Positions 23,766 to 32,900 of a DNA stretch of 64,000 bases are shown here, piece by piece (the first letter of the stretch is position 1; every line of letters starts with the position of its first letter). The DNA is taken from contig JADJPF010000020.1 of NCBI GenBank assembly GCA_016713405.1, positions 434,001-498,000 of the forward strand, given 5' to 3'. The notes beneath the pieces are model-generated. The model was not told the origin of the DNA. It did not search any database and was given only the letters and a program-made list of their open reading frames with translations. The translations under genes and the position numbers were made by a program. The stretch is from Blastocatellia bacterium (GTDB taxonomy: Bacteria > Acidobacteriota > Blastocatellia > Chloracidobacteriales > JADJPF01).

Positions 23766-24560
23766 TTAAAAATAGTCTTTAATAGCTATTGCTAGTTCTA
23801 TTGCATTAGACTGATTTGGGCAAATATCTACTTTTAAGCCAAAATCCTTAGCAGCTTTTGCTGTTACTGGGCCAATACAAGCTATAGAAATTTCTTTTAA
23901 TAAATCTTTTAAGCTTTTTGGTGTTACTAATTCAGCTAAATTACTTACTGTAGATGGACTTGTAAAAGTAATTAGATCTATCTTTTCTCTGCTGAAAATA
24001 TTTAGTAAATCTACTTTTGCATTAGCGGGAATAGATGTTTTATAAGCGGTAACTAAATCTACTTTTGCACCGATTTTTGCTAACTCCGTAGGCAAAATAT
24101 CCCTCCCTATTTCAGCACGAGGAAATAAAAAATTACACTTAGACAATAAATCATTATTTTGATAATACTTTTGTAAACTGTCCAAAGCTCCTTCAGCATG
24201 AAAATTTGTAGGAATTAAAGTTGGAGAAATTTGAGCTTTTTCTAATGCCTTAGCCGTTGTTAAACCAACTACAAGTATTTTTAAGTTCCTTAAATCTGAT
24301 AACTCAAAATTTAATTTTTCCATTCTAGCTAAAAATTTTTCTACCCCATTACGACTAGTAAAAATTACCCAATCATATCTATAGAGATTACTTAAAGCTT
24401 CATCAAGAGGGGAATAATCTTCTGGATCAATAATTTCAATAGTAGGGGAGTAAAAAACTTTAGCTCCATAGTTTTCCAATTGGATAACAAGCTCATCTTC
24501 CGCACGTTTTGCACGAGTTACTAAAATTCTTTTATTAGATAAAGGTTTTTCTAAAGACAT
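23766..24560 (-). CDS. hemD: Uroporphyrinogen-III synthase
   Basis: A 264-residue soluble enzyme that closes and inverts ring D of hydroxymethylbilane in haem, sirohaem and corrinoid synthesis. The family is poorly conserved, but the pattern fits: KRILVTRAKRAEDELVIQLENYG at the N-terminus, YDWVIFTSRNGVEKFL (~residues 63-78), LKILVVGLTTAKAL (~94-107), NFLFPRAEIGRDILP (~139-153), DLITFTSPSTVSNLAEL (~199-215) and SIACIGPVTAKAAKDFGL. It lies 14 bases downstream of the flavoprotein gene on the same strand. The haem pathway link to the adjacent multihaem cytochrome locus is suggestive only. Confidence 0.88.
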   Translation of the reverse strand: MSLEKPLSNKRILVTRAKRAEDELVIQLENYGAKVFYSPTIEIIDPEDYSPLDEALSNLYRYDWVIFTSRNGVEKFLARMEKLNFELSDLRNLKILVVGLTTAKALEKAQISPTLIPTNFHAEGALDSLQKYYQNNDLLSKCNFLFPRAEIGRDILPTELAKIGAKVDLVTAYKTSIPANAKVDLLNIFSREKIDLITFTSPSTVSNLAELVTPKSLKDLLKEISIACIGPVTAKAAKDFGLKVDICPNQSNAIELAIAIKDYF

Positions 24561-24574
24561 AATAATTTCTTAAC

Positions 24575-25924
24575 TTATTTAGAATCTTGTGTTTTGCGGG
24601 CAGTATAAAGTAGTGGTTCCCAAACAGGGGCAAAAGGTGGAGCATAACTTAAATCTAGTTGTAAGACATCTTCTATTCGTAATTTAGCGTAAAGAGCCGT
24701 AGCTATTACATCAATTCTTTTTGCTACTGATTGGTGTCCTAGCATTTGACCGCCAAGAAGTTTTCCTGTTCGTTCATCATAAACTAGGCTAGTGTAAATC
24801 TCTTCAGCACCTGGATAATAGCCAGCACGGGAAATAGAACGAGAAGAAATTTCTTTAGCTAAAAAATTAGCTTCTAAAGCTTGATTAAGTGATAAGCCAG
24901 TAGTAGCAACTTCTAGGTCAAAAATTTTTATTGCTTGTGTTCCAACAATACCAGCAAAACTAGCACGTCCCCCTACAGCATTAATTCCAGCTACTCGACC
25001 TTGTTTATTAGCTGTTGTACCTAAAGGTATATAACAGGGTTTATCTAAAACTAAGTGGTGTGCTTCTGCACAGTCCCCCGCAGCATAAACATTAGGAAAA
25101 TTTGTTTGTTGATTGTTTTTAACAGCAATTGCTCCGCTTGCTCCAAGCCGGATATTAGTTGCTTTTGCTAAATTAACTGTAGGATTAACACCTATTGCAA
25201 TAATTACTAGATCTGTGCTGATTGTTTGCGATTTTGTAATGACCTGTTCAACTTGGCTACGACCAACTATTGTTTGAATTGTCTCTCCAAGTATTACATT
25301 AACTTTTTGATTAGCTAGTTCTTCTAAAATTTTATCTTTTAGTTCACCATCGAAAGTATTAAGTAGTTGATTGGACTGATCAATAACAATTACCTCAAGA
25401 CCTCTTGTCTTTAATGCTTCGGCCATTTCTAAACCAACATAGCCAGCACCTAAAATTACAGCACGATGAGGGCTAGCAATTTTTAAGTAATTATCAATAG
25501 CACGTGCTTCTGCCATATGACGCAAAGTAAAAACTCCTGGAAGTTTAGCACCTTCAACATTTAATTCTTTAGCTTTTGCACCTGTAGCCATAACCAGATA
25601 ATCAAAAGAAAGTTTTTCCTCTTTTTTGTCAATTAAATTATTTATTTCTGCATACTGTGCTGAAAGATTAAGCCCTACTACGCTACTATTATTAAGAATT
25701 TTTATTTGATATTTTTTTTCTAAATCTTGTGGCTGATAACGGACAAGATGATCTAAGCTAGGGACTTGACCACTAAAAACATAAGGCATTCCACATTCAG
25801 AGTAAGAAACTTCTGCGCTACGTTCTAGAACTATAATTTCGGTGGTAGATGAAAAACGACGCGCCCAAGTAGCGGCTGTCATACCACCAGCGACCCCACC
25901 AATAATAAGCAACCTCTCTGACAT
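24575..25924 (-). CDS. FAD-dependent pyridine-nucleotide-disulfide oxidoreductase (CoA-disulfide reductase/NADH oxidase-like)
   Basis: A 449-residue flavoprotein. The FAD-binding GGVAGGMTAATWARR (~residues 8-22) is followed by SYSECGMPYVFSG with the single redox-active Cys at ~43, the hallmark of CoA-disulfide reductases, NADH oxidases and related NADH-dependent persulfide reductases. A second Rossmann motif, VILGAGYVGLEMAEALK (~155-171), binds NAD(P)H, and VYAAGDCAEA (~275-284) contacts FAD. The C-terminal dimerisation domain is present (GAEEIYTSLVYDERTGKLLG); no rhodanese domain is attached. The true substrate (CoA disulfide, oxygen, persulfide) cannot be told apart from sequence. It is 14 bases ahead of hemD, likely co-transcribed. 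Confidence 0.9.
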   Translation of the reverse strand: MSERLLIIGGVAGGMTAATWARRFSSTTEIIVLERSAEVSYSECGMPYVFSGQVPSLDHLVRYQPQDLEKKYQIKILNNSSVVGLNLSAQYAEINNLIDKKEEKLSFDYLVMATGAKAKELNVEGAKLPGVFTLRHMAEARAIDNYLKIASPHRAVILGAGYVGLEMAEALKTRGLEVIVIDQSNQLLNTFDGELKDKILEELANQKVNVILGETIQTIVGRSQVEQVITKSQTISTDLVIIAIGVNPTVNLAKATNIRLGASGAIAVKNNQQTNFPNVYAAGDCAEAHHLVLDKPCYIPLGTTANKQGRVAGINAVGGRASFAGIVGTQAIKIFDLEVATTGLSLNQALEANFLAKEISSRSISRAGYYPGAEEIYTSLVYDERTGKLLGGQMLGHQSVAKRIDVIATALYAKLRIEDVLQLDLSYAPPFAPVWEPLLYTARKTQDSK

Positions 25925-26106
25925 TTAGCCTTACCTCACTTTTGGAACTATTACTTTTTGACAATGCTCAACATTTTAGCATAGACCAAACTGCTAGCGT
26001 GATTGCTTGGTGTTGATTAACTAGCACTAAATTTTTTGTTATAAATAACTTCTTGGAATTAAGGTTAATATAAAAAATAATTAAAATAATTATAAGGAGA
26101 GTTATT

Positions 26107-26454
26107 ATTCACGAATTATCTATTGTTTTAAGCATCATAGAGATAGCAAAAGAAGAGGCTGAACGCCAAGAAACTAAACAGGTTCAAGCTGTTCATCTTA
26201 AAGTAGGGCAACTTTCTGGAGTTGTAAAAGAGGCTTTGCTTTTTTCTTATAAACTAGCTTGTGAAGGAACAATTTTTCAAACTTCACAACTGCTAATTGA
26301 AGAACTGCCTGTTATTGTATATTGTTATGTGTGCCAAGAAAAAAAAGAATTAATTTCTATTCAAGATTTTTCTTGTCCTACCTGCAAAACTCCTAGTTTT
26401 GAAATTCTACAAGGTAGGGAATTAGAAATTGTTGCCCTAGAGATCCAAACATGA
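26107..26454 (+). CDS. hypA: Hydrogenase nickel-incorporation protein HypA, with ATT start
   Basis: A 115-residue nickel-binding zinc protein that delivers Ni to [NiFe]-hydrogenase with HypB. The N-terminus reads (M)HELSIVLSIIEIA, where His2 is the nickel ligand, but the first codon in the DNA is ATT at 26107, not ATG. AAGGAG lies nine bases upstream, so initiation at this codon is plausible, as in infC. The zinc site CYVC...CPTC lies at ~residues 76-102. A later TTG start at 26236 would delete half the protein and its nickel site, so it is rejected. The stop overlaps the hypB start (ATGA), the usual hyp-operon coupling. Confidence 0.9.
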   Translation: MHELSIVLSIIEIAKEEAERQETKQVQAVHLKVGQLSGVVKEALLFSYKLACEGTIFQTSQLLIEELPVIVYCYVCQEKKELISIQDFSCPTCKTPSFEILQGRELEIVALEIQT

Positions 26455-27113
26455 ATACACCAAGATTAGTTGAAGTTAGAGAAAAAGTATTAAAGCAAAA
26501 TGATATTTTAGCCCGTGTTTTAAGACAAAATTTTAAGTTGGCGGGAGTTTTTGTAGCAAGTTTTGTTTCAAGTCCTGGTTCAGGAAAAACTAAACTGTTG
26601 GAAAAAACTCTTTCTGCTCTAAATAAAAAATATTCTATGGCGGTTCTTGTAGGGGATTTAGCTACAGATAATGACGCTGTAAGACTTGCTGCGACAAATG
26701 TTCCTGTTAAACAAATAATTACAGGAACAATTTGTCATTTAGATGCTGCAATGATTGATAATTCTTTGAAAGAATGGGACTTAAATAAACTTGATGCTTT
26801 ATTTATTGAAAATGTAGGAAATCTTGTTTGCGCATCTAGCTATGATCTTGGTGAAGAGCTTCGCTTAGTCTTAATGTCTGTTACTGAAGGTGAAGACAAA
26901 CCACTTAAATATCCAACTATTTTTAATACTGCTGATATAGCAATAATAACTAAGATAGATTTAGCGGAAGCAGTAGAGTTTGATTTTTCTTTAGCGCACA
27001 AAAACATCCAAGCTGTACGCCCAGGAATAAAAGTTTTTGAGTTATCTGCAAAAACTGGTGAAGGAATGGACAAGTGGTTAGAATTTGTTCAAGAAAACTT
27101 AAAAAAAGGTTAA
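26451..27113 (+). CDS. hypB: Hydrogenase nickel-incorporation GTPase HypB
   Basis: A 220-residue GTPase of the SIMIBI class that works with HypA to insert nickel into hydrogenase. The Walker A SSPGSGKTKLLE (~residues 41-52), the metal/switch region VGDLATDNDA (~67-76), the invariant GTICHLDAAM with its Cys-His nickel site (~93-102), FIENVGNLVCASSYDLGE and the guanine-specificity element ITKIDLAE are all present. The histidine-rich N-terminal extension seen in some HypB proteins is absent, so it probably stores no nickel. Translation is coupled to hypA by an ATGA overlap. Confidence 0.96.
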   Translation: MNTPRLVEVREKVLKQNDILARVLRQNFKLAGVFVASFVSSPGSGKTKLLEKTLSALNKKYSMAVLVGDLATDNDAVRLAATNVPVKQIITGTICHLDAAMIDNSLKEWDLNKLDALFIENVGNLVCASSYDLGEELRLVLMSVTEGEDKPLKYPTIFNTADIAIITKIDLAEAVEFDFSLAHKNIQAVRPGIKVFELSAKTGEGMDKWLEFVQENLKKG

Positions 27114-27117
27114 TTTT

Positions 27118-27360
27118 ATGTGTTTAGCAATACCAGGAAAAATTATTGAATTTATTGATCTAGAAAACTCAATAGCAAAGGTTGAAATAGGTGGAGTAAA
27201 ACGCAATATTAACACTGCATTACTTGATCCAACAGAAATAAAAATAGGCGATTATGTTTTAATTCATGTTGGTTTTGCTATGAATAAAATTGATGAACAG
27301 CAGGCACAAGAAACTTTAAAGCTTTTACAAGAATTAGGCGAATATGAAATAGATGAATAA
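27118..27360 (+). CDS. hypC: Hydrogenase maturation chaperone HypC
   Basis: An 80-residue protein starting MCLAIPGKI; the Cys at position 2 (after Met removal the N-terminal residue) holds the Fe(CN)2CO unit together with HypD and contacts the large-subunit precursor. The rest (VEIGGVKRNINTALL, GDYVLIHVGFAMNKID) is the standard small OB-like barrel. It begins five bases after hypB and is followed 27 bases later by hypD. Which hydrogenase it serves is not visible here. Confidence 0.97.
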   Translation: MCLAIPGKIIEFIDLENSIAKVEIGGVKRNINTALLDPTEIKIGDYVLIHVGFAMNKIDEQQAQETLKLLQELGEYEIDE

Positions 27361-27386
27361 AAAACTAATAATTTAAGGTAATAATT

Positions 27387-28493
27387 ATGAAATATATAGA
27401 TGAGTATAGATCAGGAGAATTAGCTAAAAAACTAACAGAAGAAATTGCTAAAATATCAAATAAAAAATTAAGCATAATGGAAATTTGCGGTGGTCATACT
27501 CATACAATTTTTAAGTATGGAATAGAAGATTTATTACCTCCAAATATAAATATGATTCATGGGCCTGGCTGTCCTGTTTGCGTAATCCCTCTTGGTAGAG
27601 TTGACGATGCAATATCAATTGCTTGTAGCCCAGAAGTTATTTTTACTACTTTTGGGGACACAATGCGTGTGCCAGGGTCAAAAACTAGTTTGCTAAATGC
27701 TAAAGCTGCTGGTGCAGATGTACGAATGGTTTATTCGCCACTTGATGCACTAAAAATAGCTAAGAAAAACCCTGATAAATCAGTAGTATTTTTTGCAATT
27801 GGTTTTGAAACTACCACACCATCAACGGCCATGACTGTTTTACAAGCTGCTAAGGAAGGAATAAAGAATTTTAGTATTTTTGCTAATCATATAATGGTTG
27901 TACCAGTGCTTAAAGCTTTGTTAGAGTCGCCAGACCTTAAGCTAGATGGTTTTATTGGCCCTGGGCATGTTTCTACGGTGATAGGAACAAAACCTTATGA
28001 ATTTATTGCTAATACATATAAAAAGCCAATTGTAGTTTCTGGTTTTGAGCCGCTAGATGTTTTACAGTCTATTTATATGGCAGTAAAGCAAATAATTAAA
28101 AATGAAGCAAAAGTAGAAAACCAATATGGGCGAGTAGTTACAGAAAATGGAAATCAAAGGGCAATAGATGCTATTTCAGAAGTTTTTGAACCTAGGGAAT
28201 ATTTTGAATGGCGTGGTTTAGGGACAATTGCTTATAGTGGTTTAAAATTACGTAAAAAATATGAAGAGTTTGATGCTGAACTTAAATTTCCAATAGCTAA
28301 TTTCCAAATTGCAGATCCAAAAGCTTGTCAATGTGGAGAGATCTTAAAAGGCGTAAAAAAACCTTGGGAATGTAAGATTTTTGGGACAGCTTGCACACCT
28401 GAAACACCTATTGGATCTTGTATGGTTTCATCTGAAGGGGCTTGTGCTGCTTATTATAATTTTGGTCGGCTTTCAAAAATTGCTCAACGATAG
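27387..28493 (+). CDS. hypD: Hydrogenase maturation Fe-S protein HypD
   Basis: A 368-residue scaffold on which the Fe(CN)2CO group of [NiFe]-hydrogenase is built. It contains MEICGGHTHTIFKYG (~residues 31-45), HGPGCPVCVIP (~58-68), the FFAIGFETTTPSTA region with thiol-redox function (~132-146), GFIGPGHVSTVIG, and the C-terminal cysteines of the [4Fe-4S] site (ACQCGEILKG, CKIFGTACTPETPIGSCMVS). Length is normal for the family. GGTAA provides the ribosome site nine bases ahead of ATG. Confidence 0.97.
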   Translation: MKYIDEYRSGELAKKLTEEIAKISNKKLSIMEICGGHTHTIFKYGIEDLLPPNINMIHGPGCPVCVIPLGRVDDAISIACSPEVIFTTFGDTMRVPGSKTSLLNAKAAGADVRMVYSPLDALKIAKKNPDKSVVFFAIGFETTTPSTAMTVLQAAKEGIKNFSIFANHIMVVPVLKALLESPDLKLDGFIGPGHVSTVIGTKPYEFIANTYKKPIVVSGFEPLDVLQSIYMAVKQIIKNEAKVENQYGRVVTENGNQRAIDAISEVFEPREYFEWRGLGTIAYSGLKLRKKYEEFDAELKFPIANFQIADPKACQCGEILKGVKKPWECKIFGTACTPETPIGSCMVSSEGACAAYYNFGRLSKIAQR

Positions 28494-28514
28494 GGAGTTA
28501 AAAATAAATATAAA

Positions 28515-29618
28515 ATGACGGAAGATTTTACGCCGCTATTTCAGAGTATAGAAATAGCTAGAAGAAAAAAAACAAAAATAAAAGATAGTATTATTACCTT
28601 AGCGCATGGTAGTGGAGGCAAAGCTACACATGAGCTAATAAACGGCTTATTTTTAGAATATTTAAGTAACCCTATTTTAGAAAAACTTGAAGACCAAGCC
28701 ACGCTTGAAATTAATAGCCCAAACTCTAAAACAAGACTTGCATTTACAACAGATTCATTTGTAGTTGACCCGATTTTTTTTCCCGGTGGAGATATTGGAA
28801 AACTTGCTGTTTATGGAACTGTAAACGATTTAGCAATGAGTGGAGCAACTCCGCTTTATCTTTCAGCAAGCTTTATACTAGAAGAAGGTTTTCCAATTAA
28901 AGACTTAAAACAAATAGTTAAATCAATGCAGGAAGCTGCACAAGAAGCGCAAATTCAAATAGTTACAGGTGACACAAAAGTTGTACAAAAGGGCAGTGCC
29001 GATAAAATATTTATTACTACTTCAGGAATAGGAATTATTGATTTGCCCCTACAGATTTCTTCTACACAAGCGCAGGTTGGAGACAAAATAATAGTAAGTG
29101 GAACAATAGGAGATCATGGAACAACTATTTTAATTGCACGGGGAGAACTTGAGCTTGAAGCTGAAATTAAAAGCGACACAGCACCGCTAAATTTACTAGT
29201 TAAAGATATGTTGGATGAAGTCTTGCAAATAGGAAATTTAGAAGCAATTCATTGCTTACGTGATCCAACTCGCGGAGGTATTGCAACAACATTAAATGAA
29301 ATTGCTTTAAGCTCTAATAAATACATAGAGATATACCAGAAAAATATCCCAATTTGTGAAGAAGTTAATGGAGCATGTGAAATTTTAGGACTTGATCCTT
29401 TGTATGTAGCTAATGAAGGGAAATTAATTGCTATAGTCTCAAATGATGTTGCAGAAAGGCTTTTAGAGCGAATAAGAGAAAATCCTCTAGGTAAAGATGC
29501 TGCAATAATTGGAGAAGTCAAAGCAGAGCCTAGCGCGATAGTAGCCTTAGTAACGAATTTTGGTAGCACAAGAGTAGTAGATATGCTTGTAGGGGAACAA
29601 TTGCCCAGGATTTGTTAG
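28515..29618 (+). CDS. hypE: Carbamoyl dehydratase HypE
   Basis: A 367-residue enzyme of the PurM/SelD superfamily that dehydrates a thiocarbamate on its own C-terminal cysteine to a thiocyanate, the source of hydrogenase cyanide ligands. The sequence has LAHGSGGKATHELI near the N-terminus, FTTDSFVVDP, VYGTVNDLAMSGA, VTGDTKVV and DPTRGGIATTLNEIA, and it ends exactly in PRIC, the required C-terminal Cys. It is the last of the hypABCDE run; hypF, which supplies the carbamoyl group, is not in the window. The palindrome cluster just downstream probably terminates the operon. Confidence 0.97.
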   Translation: MTEDFTPLFQSIEIARRKKTKIKDSIITLAHGSGGKATHELINGLFLEYLSNPILEKLEDQATLEINSPNSKTRLAFTTDSFVVDPIFFPGGDIGKLAVYGTVNDLAMSGATPLYLSASFILEEGFPIKDLKQIVKSMQEAAQEAQIQIVTGDTKVVQKGSADKIFITTSGIGIIDLPLQISSTQAQVGDKIIVSGTIGDHGTTILIARGELELEAEIKSDTAPLNLLVKDMLDEVLQIGNLEAIHCLRDPTRGGIATTLNEIALSSNKYIEIYQKNIPICEEVNGACEILGLDPLYVANEGKLIAIVSNDVAERLLERIRENPLGKDAAIIGEVKAEPSAIVALVTNFGSTRVVDMLVGEQLPRIC

Positions 29619-29910
29619 TACACTGTAAACTAAATATTCTGATATTTTAATCTTAAGCCCAAGCGGGGCGATAGATATGTAGCGTAGAGTTTTAACCCTA
29701 CGTATGATAATGAGCAATTCCCAAAAGCCCCAACGGGGCGACAGAGTATTTTCTTAGCATTAAAAGACTATGTCGCCCTTACAGGGCTTAAAAAGACTTA
29801 ATTATTATTTCCTAGGGCTTGCGCCCTAGGCTACAGTTATTTCGCCCCTCTGGGGCTTAAGAGTTAAGAATACAAAATTGCTATATTACTTAGTTTACAC
29901 TGTAGTTAGT
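29615..29910. repeat. Palindrome cluster flanked by inverted repeats (REP/MITE-like)
   Basis: About 295 bases between the convergent hypE and kinase genes. Ends are inverted copies: TACACTGTAAACTA at 29619-29632 and TAGTTTACACTGTA at 29891-29904 (one mismatch). Inside are five hairpins sharing AGCCC...GGGGCG: 29654-29671, 29725-29741, 29771-29790 (reverse orientation), the perfect palindrome CCTAGGGC-TTGC-GCCCTAGG at 29811-29830, and 29841-29860. The whole piece can also fold as one imperfect long hairpin. There is no coding sequence. It can act as a two-way terminator and resembles REP clusters or a non-autonomous mobile element. Confidence 0.75.
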
Positions 29911-29936
29911 AGTAAAATACAATATATAAAAAACAC

Positions 29937-32900
29937 TTATTTTTTAGTATTTAGAATAGTTTTTTTCTCAAATGAATCACTTGTTGAAGCTGAATTAAAA
30001 TTAAAAAAAGGAGTTTGTGCAGAGATTATTTTAGTAGTTAGATCGTTAGAGGATTCATTACTTATTGATATTTCATCTGTTTGTGGGTCATTCGTTTCAT
30101 CTAACAAATGCTTAAAACCAACCACACAAGCAAATTTTTCAGCTAATTCTTTAGTAGTTGGACGTTCATTAGGATTTTTTGCTAAGGCTTGGAAAATTAC
30201 TTTTTCTACTTCAGGTGAAATTTTAGGGTTTTGCTCTGTCATTGATCGAGGAGTTTCAGTTAAATGTAAAGATATTATTGACCAAAAATCTTCTTTACTT
30301 GCTTGAAAAGGAGGGTGTCCTATAAGTAATTCGTAAAGCATTACACCTAAACTATAAACGTCAGCTTTTCCATCATAAGGCTTACCACTTAATCTTTCAG
30401 GAGCCATATAAACAGGTGTTCCAATAATGCAACCAGCTTCTGTTAGTGTATCGACCTTATTGCTAGCAGCATCTCCTAAAAGTTTAGCAATCCCAAAATC
30501 TACTACTTTAACTATTTCTCCATTTGCTCCTTTATGCAAAAAGATATTATCTGGCTTTATATCTCTATGAATAATGCCTGCGCTATGAGCTTTTGAAAGA
30601 GCATTGCAGACAGGTAGTAGAATTTCTACACAGCGTTCTAAGGAAAGAGTCCTTTTTTTAGTTAGCTCTTTTTCTAATGTGCGTCCTTTTAGTAATTCCA
30701 TCACCAGGTATGGAATACCTGCTGCGGTTATTCCTGAATCAAGAATTGAAATTGCATTTGGATGATTAACTCTACAAGCAGATACTCCTTCCATTTGAAA
30801 GCGTTGTAGAGCTTCTTCTGTGACATTATTATCTATTGGGCGAAACACTTTCACAGCTACTTGATGGCTAAGATTTAGGTGTGTTGCTTGAAAAACTATT
30901 CCAAAACCACCGCTGCCAATTTTATCTTCTAGACGGTATTTGTTGTCTAAAATAGAGCCTGGCAAAAGCTCCGATAAAGCAGAAAATATAGTTTCTATTT
31001 TTTTGTTTGATTGTAGTAATTCTTCCTTAGATTTAACAAGCTCTTCATTCTTTTTATTTAATTCATCATTTTTTTTATTTAACTGTTCATTTTTTGATTC
31101 TAGCTCATTCTTTTGTGAAAGAACTTCATTAGTTCTTTCTTTTACTACTAGTTCTAATTGTTCTTTTTGTAGCTCTATTTTTCTAATTCTATAAGCATAA
31201 AATCCATATACTAGTGTTACTATAGTAAGAAATGACAAACTTAAAAACCAAAATTGTAGCCAAAAAGGTTTTAGAATTTCAATTTGTAAGGTTTTAACCT
31301 CGCTTGGTAATCCATTTTTATTTAATGCTTTAACCTTAAATAAGTATTTTCCTGGGGTTAAATTAGGATATTTAGCAATTTTTTCTTTGGTAGTTATCCA
31401 GTTTTTATCAAATCCTTCTAATTGATATTGATAAGAAATTAAGTCTTCATTTATAAAAGATATACCTAAGAAATCAAACTCAAAACTATTTTCAAAATAA
31501 GGAAAAGAGATTAGTTTATTTTCTAGTAGTTGGGAGTATTTTTCATATGCTAAAAGCTTTTGATCTAATCGAATAGCTTCAATTTCAATTGTAGGAGGTG
31601 TTTTAACTTGATAATCAAGAGAAGGAATATATTTTTTTAACCCAAATTCAGTAGCAAACCAAAGATTATTTTCTTTGTCTAACATTAAAGATCTAACATC
31701 AGAACTTTTTTGAGATGTTCCATCATTATAGTTATAATTCTTAAACTTACCATTAACAAACCTATCAACGCCTCTAGCCGTAGCAATCCAAAAAATACCT
31801 TTAGGCATTTCTAAAATTGTATAAGTAATATTGCTAGATAAACCATCTTTGGTAGTATATTGGGTAAAAGTTTTGCTATCCCACTTAAACAAACCAGAAT
31901 TATCACTACTAAACCAAATATTTCCTAACGAGTCTTCATAAATATTTTGTACTCGTTTAGCTGGTAAACCTTCTTTTGTAAAGTAATGCTTAAAAGTAGG
32001 TGAACTATCTAAGCCAAGTGTGATTTTTATTGCTCCTTCATTTGCTCCTACCCAAATATTTCCTTTTGAATCAGTATTTATAAAAAGAAATCTGGTCTCA
32101 GGGAAATTTACAGTTGTGTTACTACTGTAAATTTTGATAGTTTGTCCATTATAGCAAATAAGTTCTGCGGCATAGGTTGTAATCCATATTTGGCCTAAAT
32201 GGTCTTCGACTAAACTAAATGCTCTGTTAACTTTGTCTTTTGCTTCTAGGCTAACTACTTTTTTAAGAGATATTTTTTCTCCTTGACGCTGTTTTTCAAA
32301 AGCATAAACCCCATTTAATTCTTGTACTACCCAAATTCTTTCTTTGCTATCAATAAATACGGAATTAGTGTTGTTACCTAGCGTAGAGTCCGAATTAGAT
32401 AAGATTATAGCTTTATTATTTACTAGTAAATTTACGCCTTTATGAGTAGCTATCCAAATATCACCATCTTTATCTTGGACAGTTTTATAAATAGTATTAG
32501 AAGATAGTCCAGTTGCAATATCATAACTAACAAATTTTTCACTTGTTAATTTACTTAAGCCATGATGAGTACCAAACCATAAATTATCTTCTCTATCTAA
32601 TAAAATAGGGTTCATATTGTTATGAACTAGTCCATTTTGTTCTTGAAAAATTTGTAGGATTTTTAATTTATCAACTTGAGTAGGTTCTAAAGATTTTTCT
32701 AGTGTAAATTTAATTACGCCATTATAAGTAGTAGCCCAGTAGTTGCCAGCTTTATCTTGAAGTATCTTAAAACATAAATTAGAAGGTAGTCCGTCTTTTT
32801 CTGTAAATAATTGTGTTTTAGTAACAATTTGATCTTTAAAAACAACTTGCAAAATTCCTGATTCTTGAAATAAGAGCCAAAAATCTCCTAGTGTGTCCTG

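Noticed and set aside
26236..26454. Truncated HypA starting at TTG 26236
   Set aside because: It would lack the nickel-binding N-terminus; the frame upstream encodes the conserved HELSIV start with a good ribosome site.
29640..29870. CRISPR array or tRNA gene in the hairpin cluster downstream of hypE
   Set aside because: The units are palindromes in both orientations with uneven spacing and no equal-length spacers, and no cloverleaf or CCA-like end can be drawn.
29878..30306. Plus-strand ORF of 142 codons at the end of the kinase gene
   Set aside because: It is antisense to the kinase C-terminus, which has full family motifs; no ribosome site or known domain.
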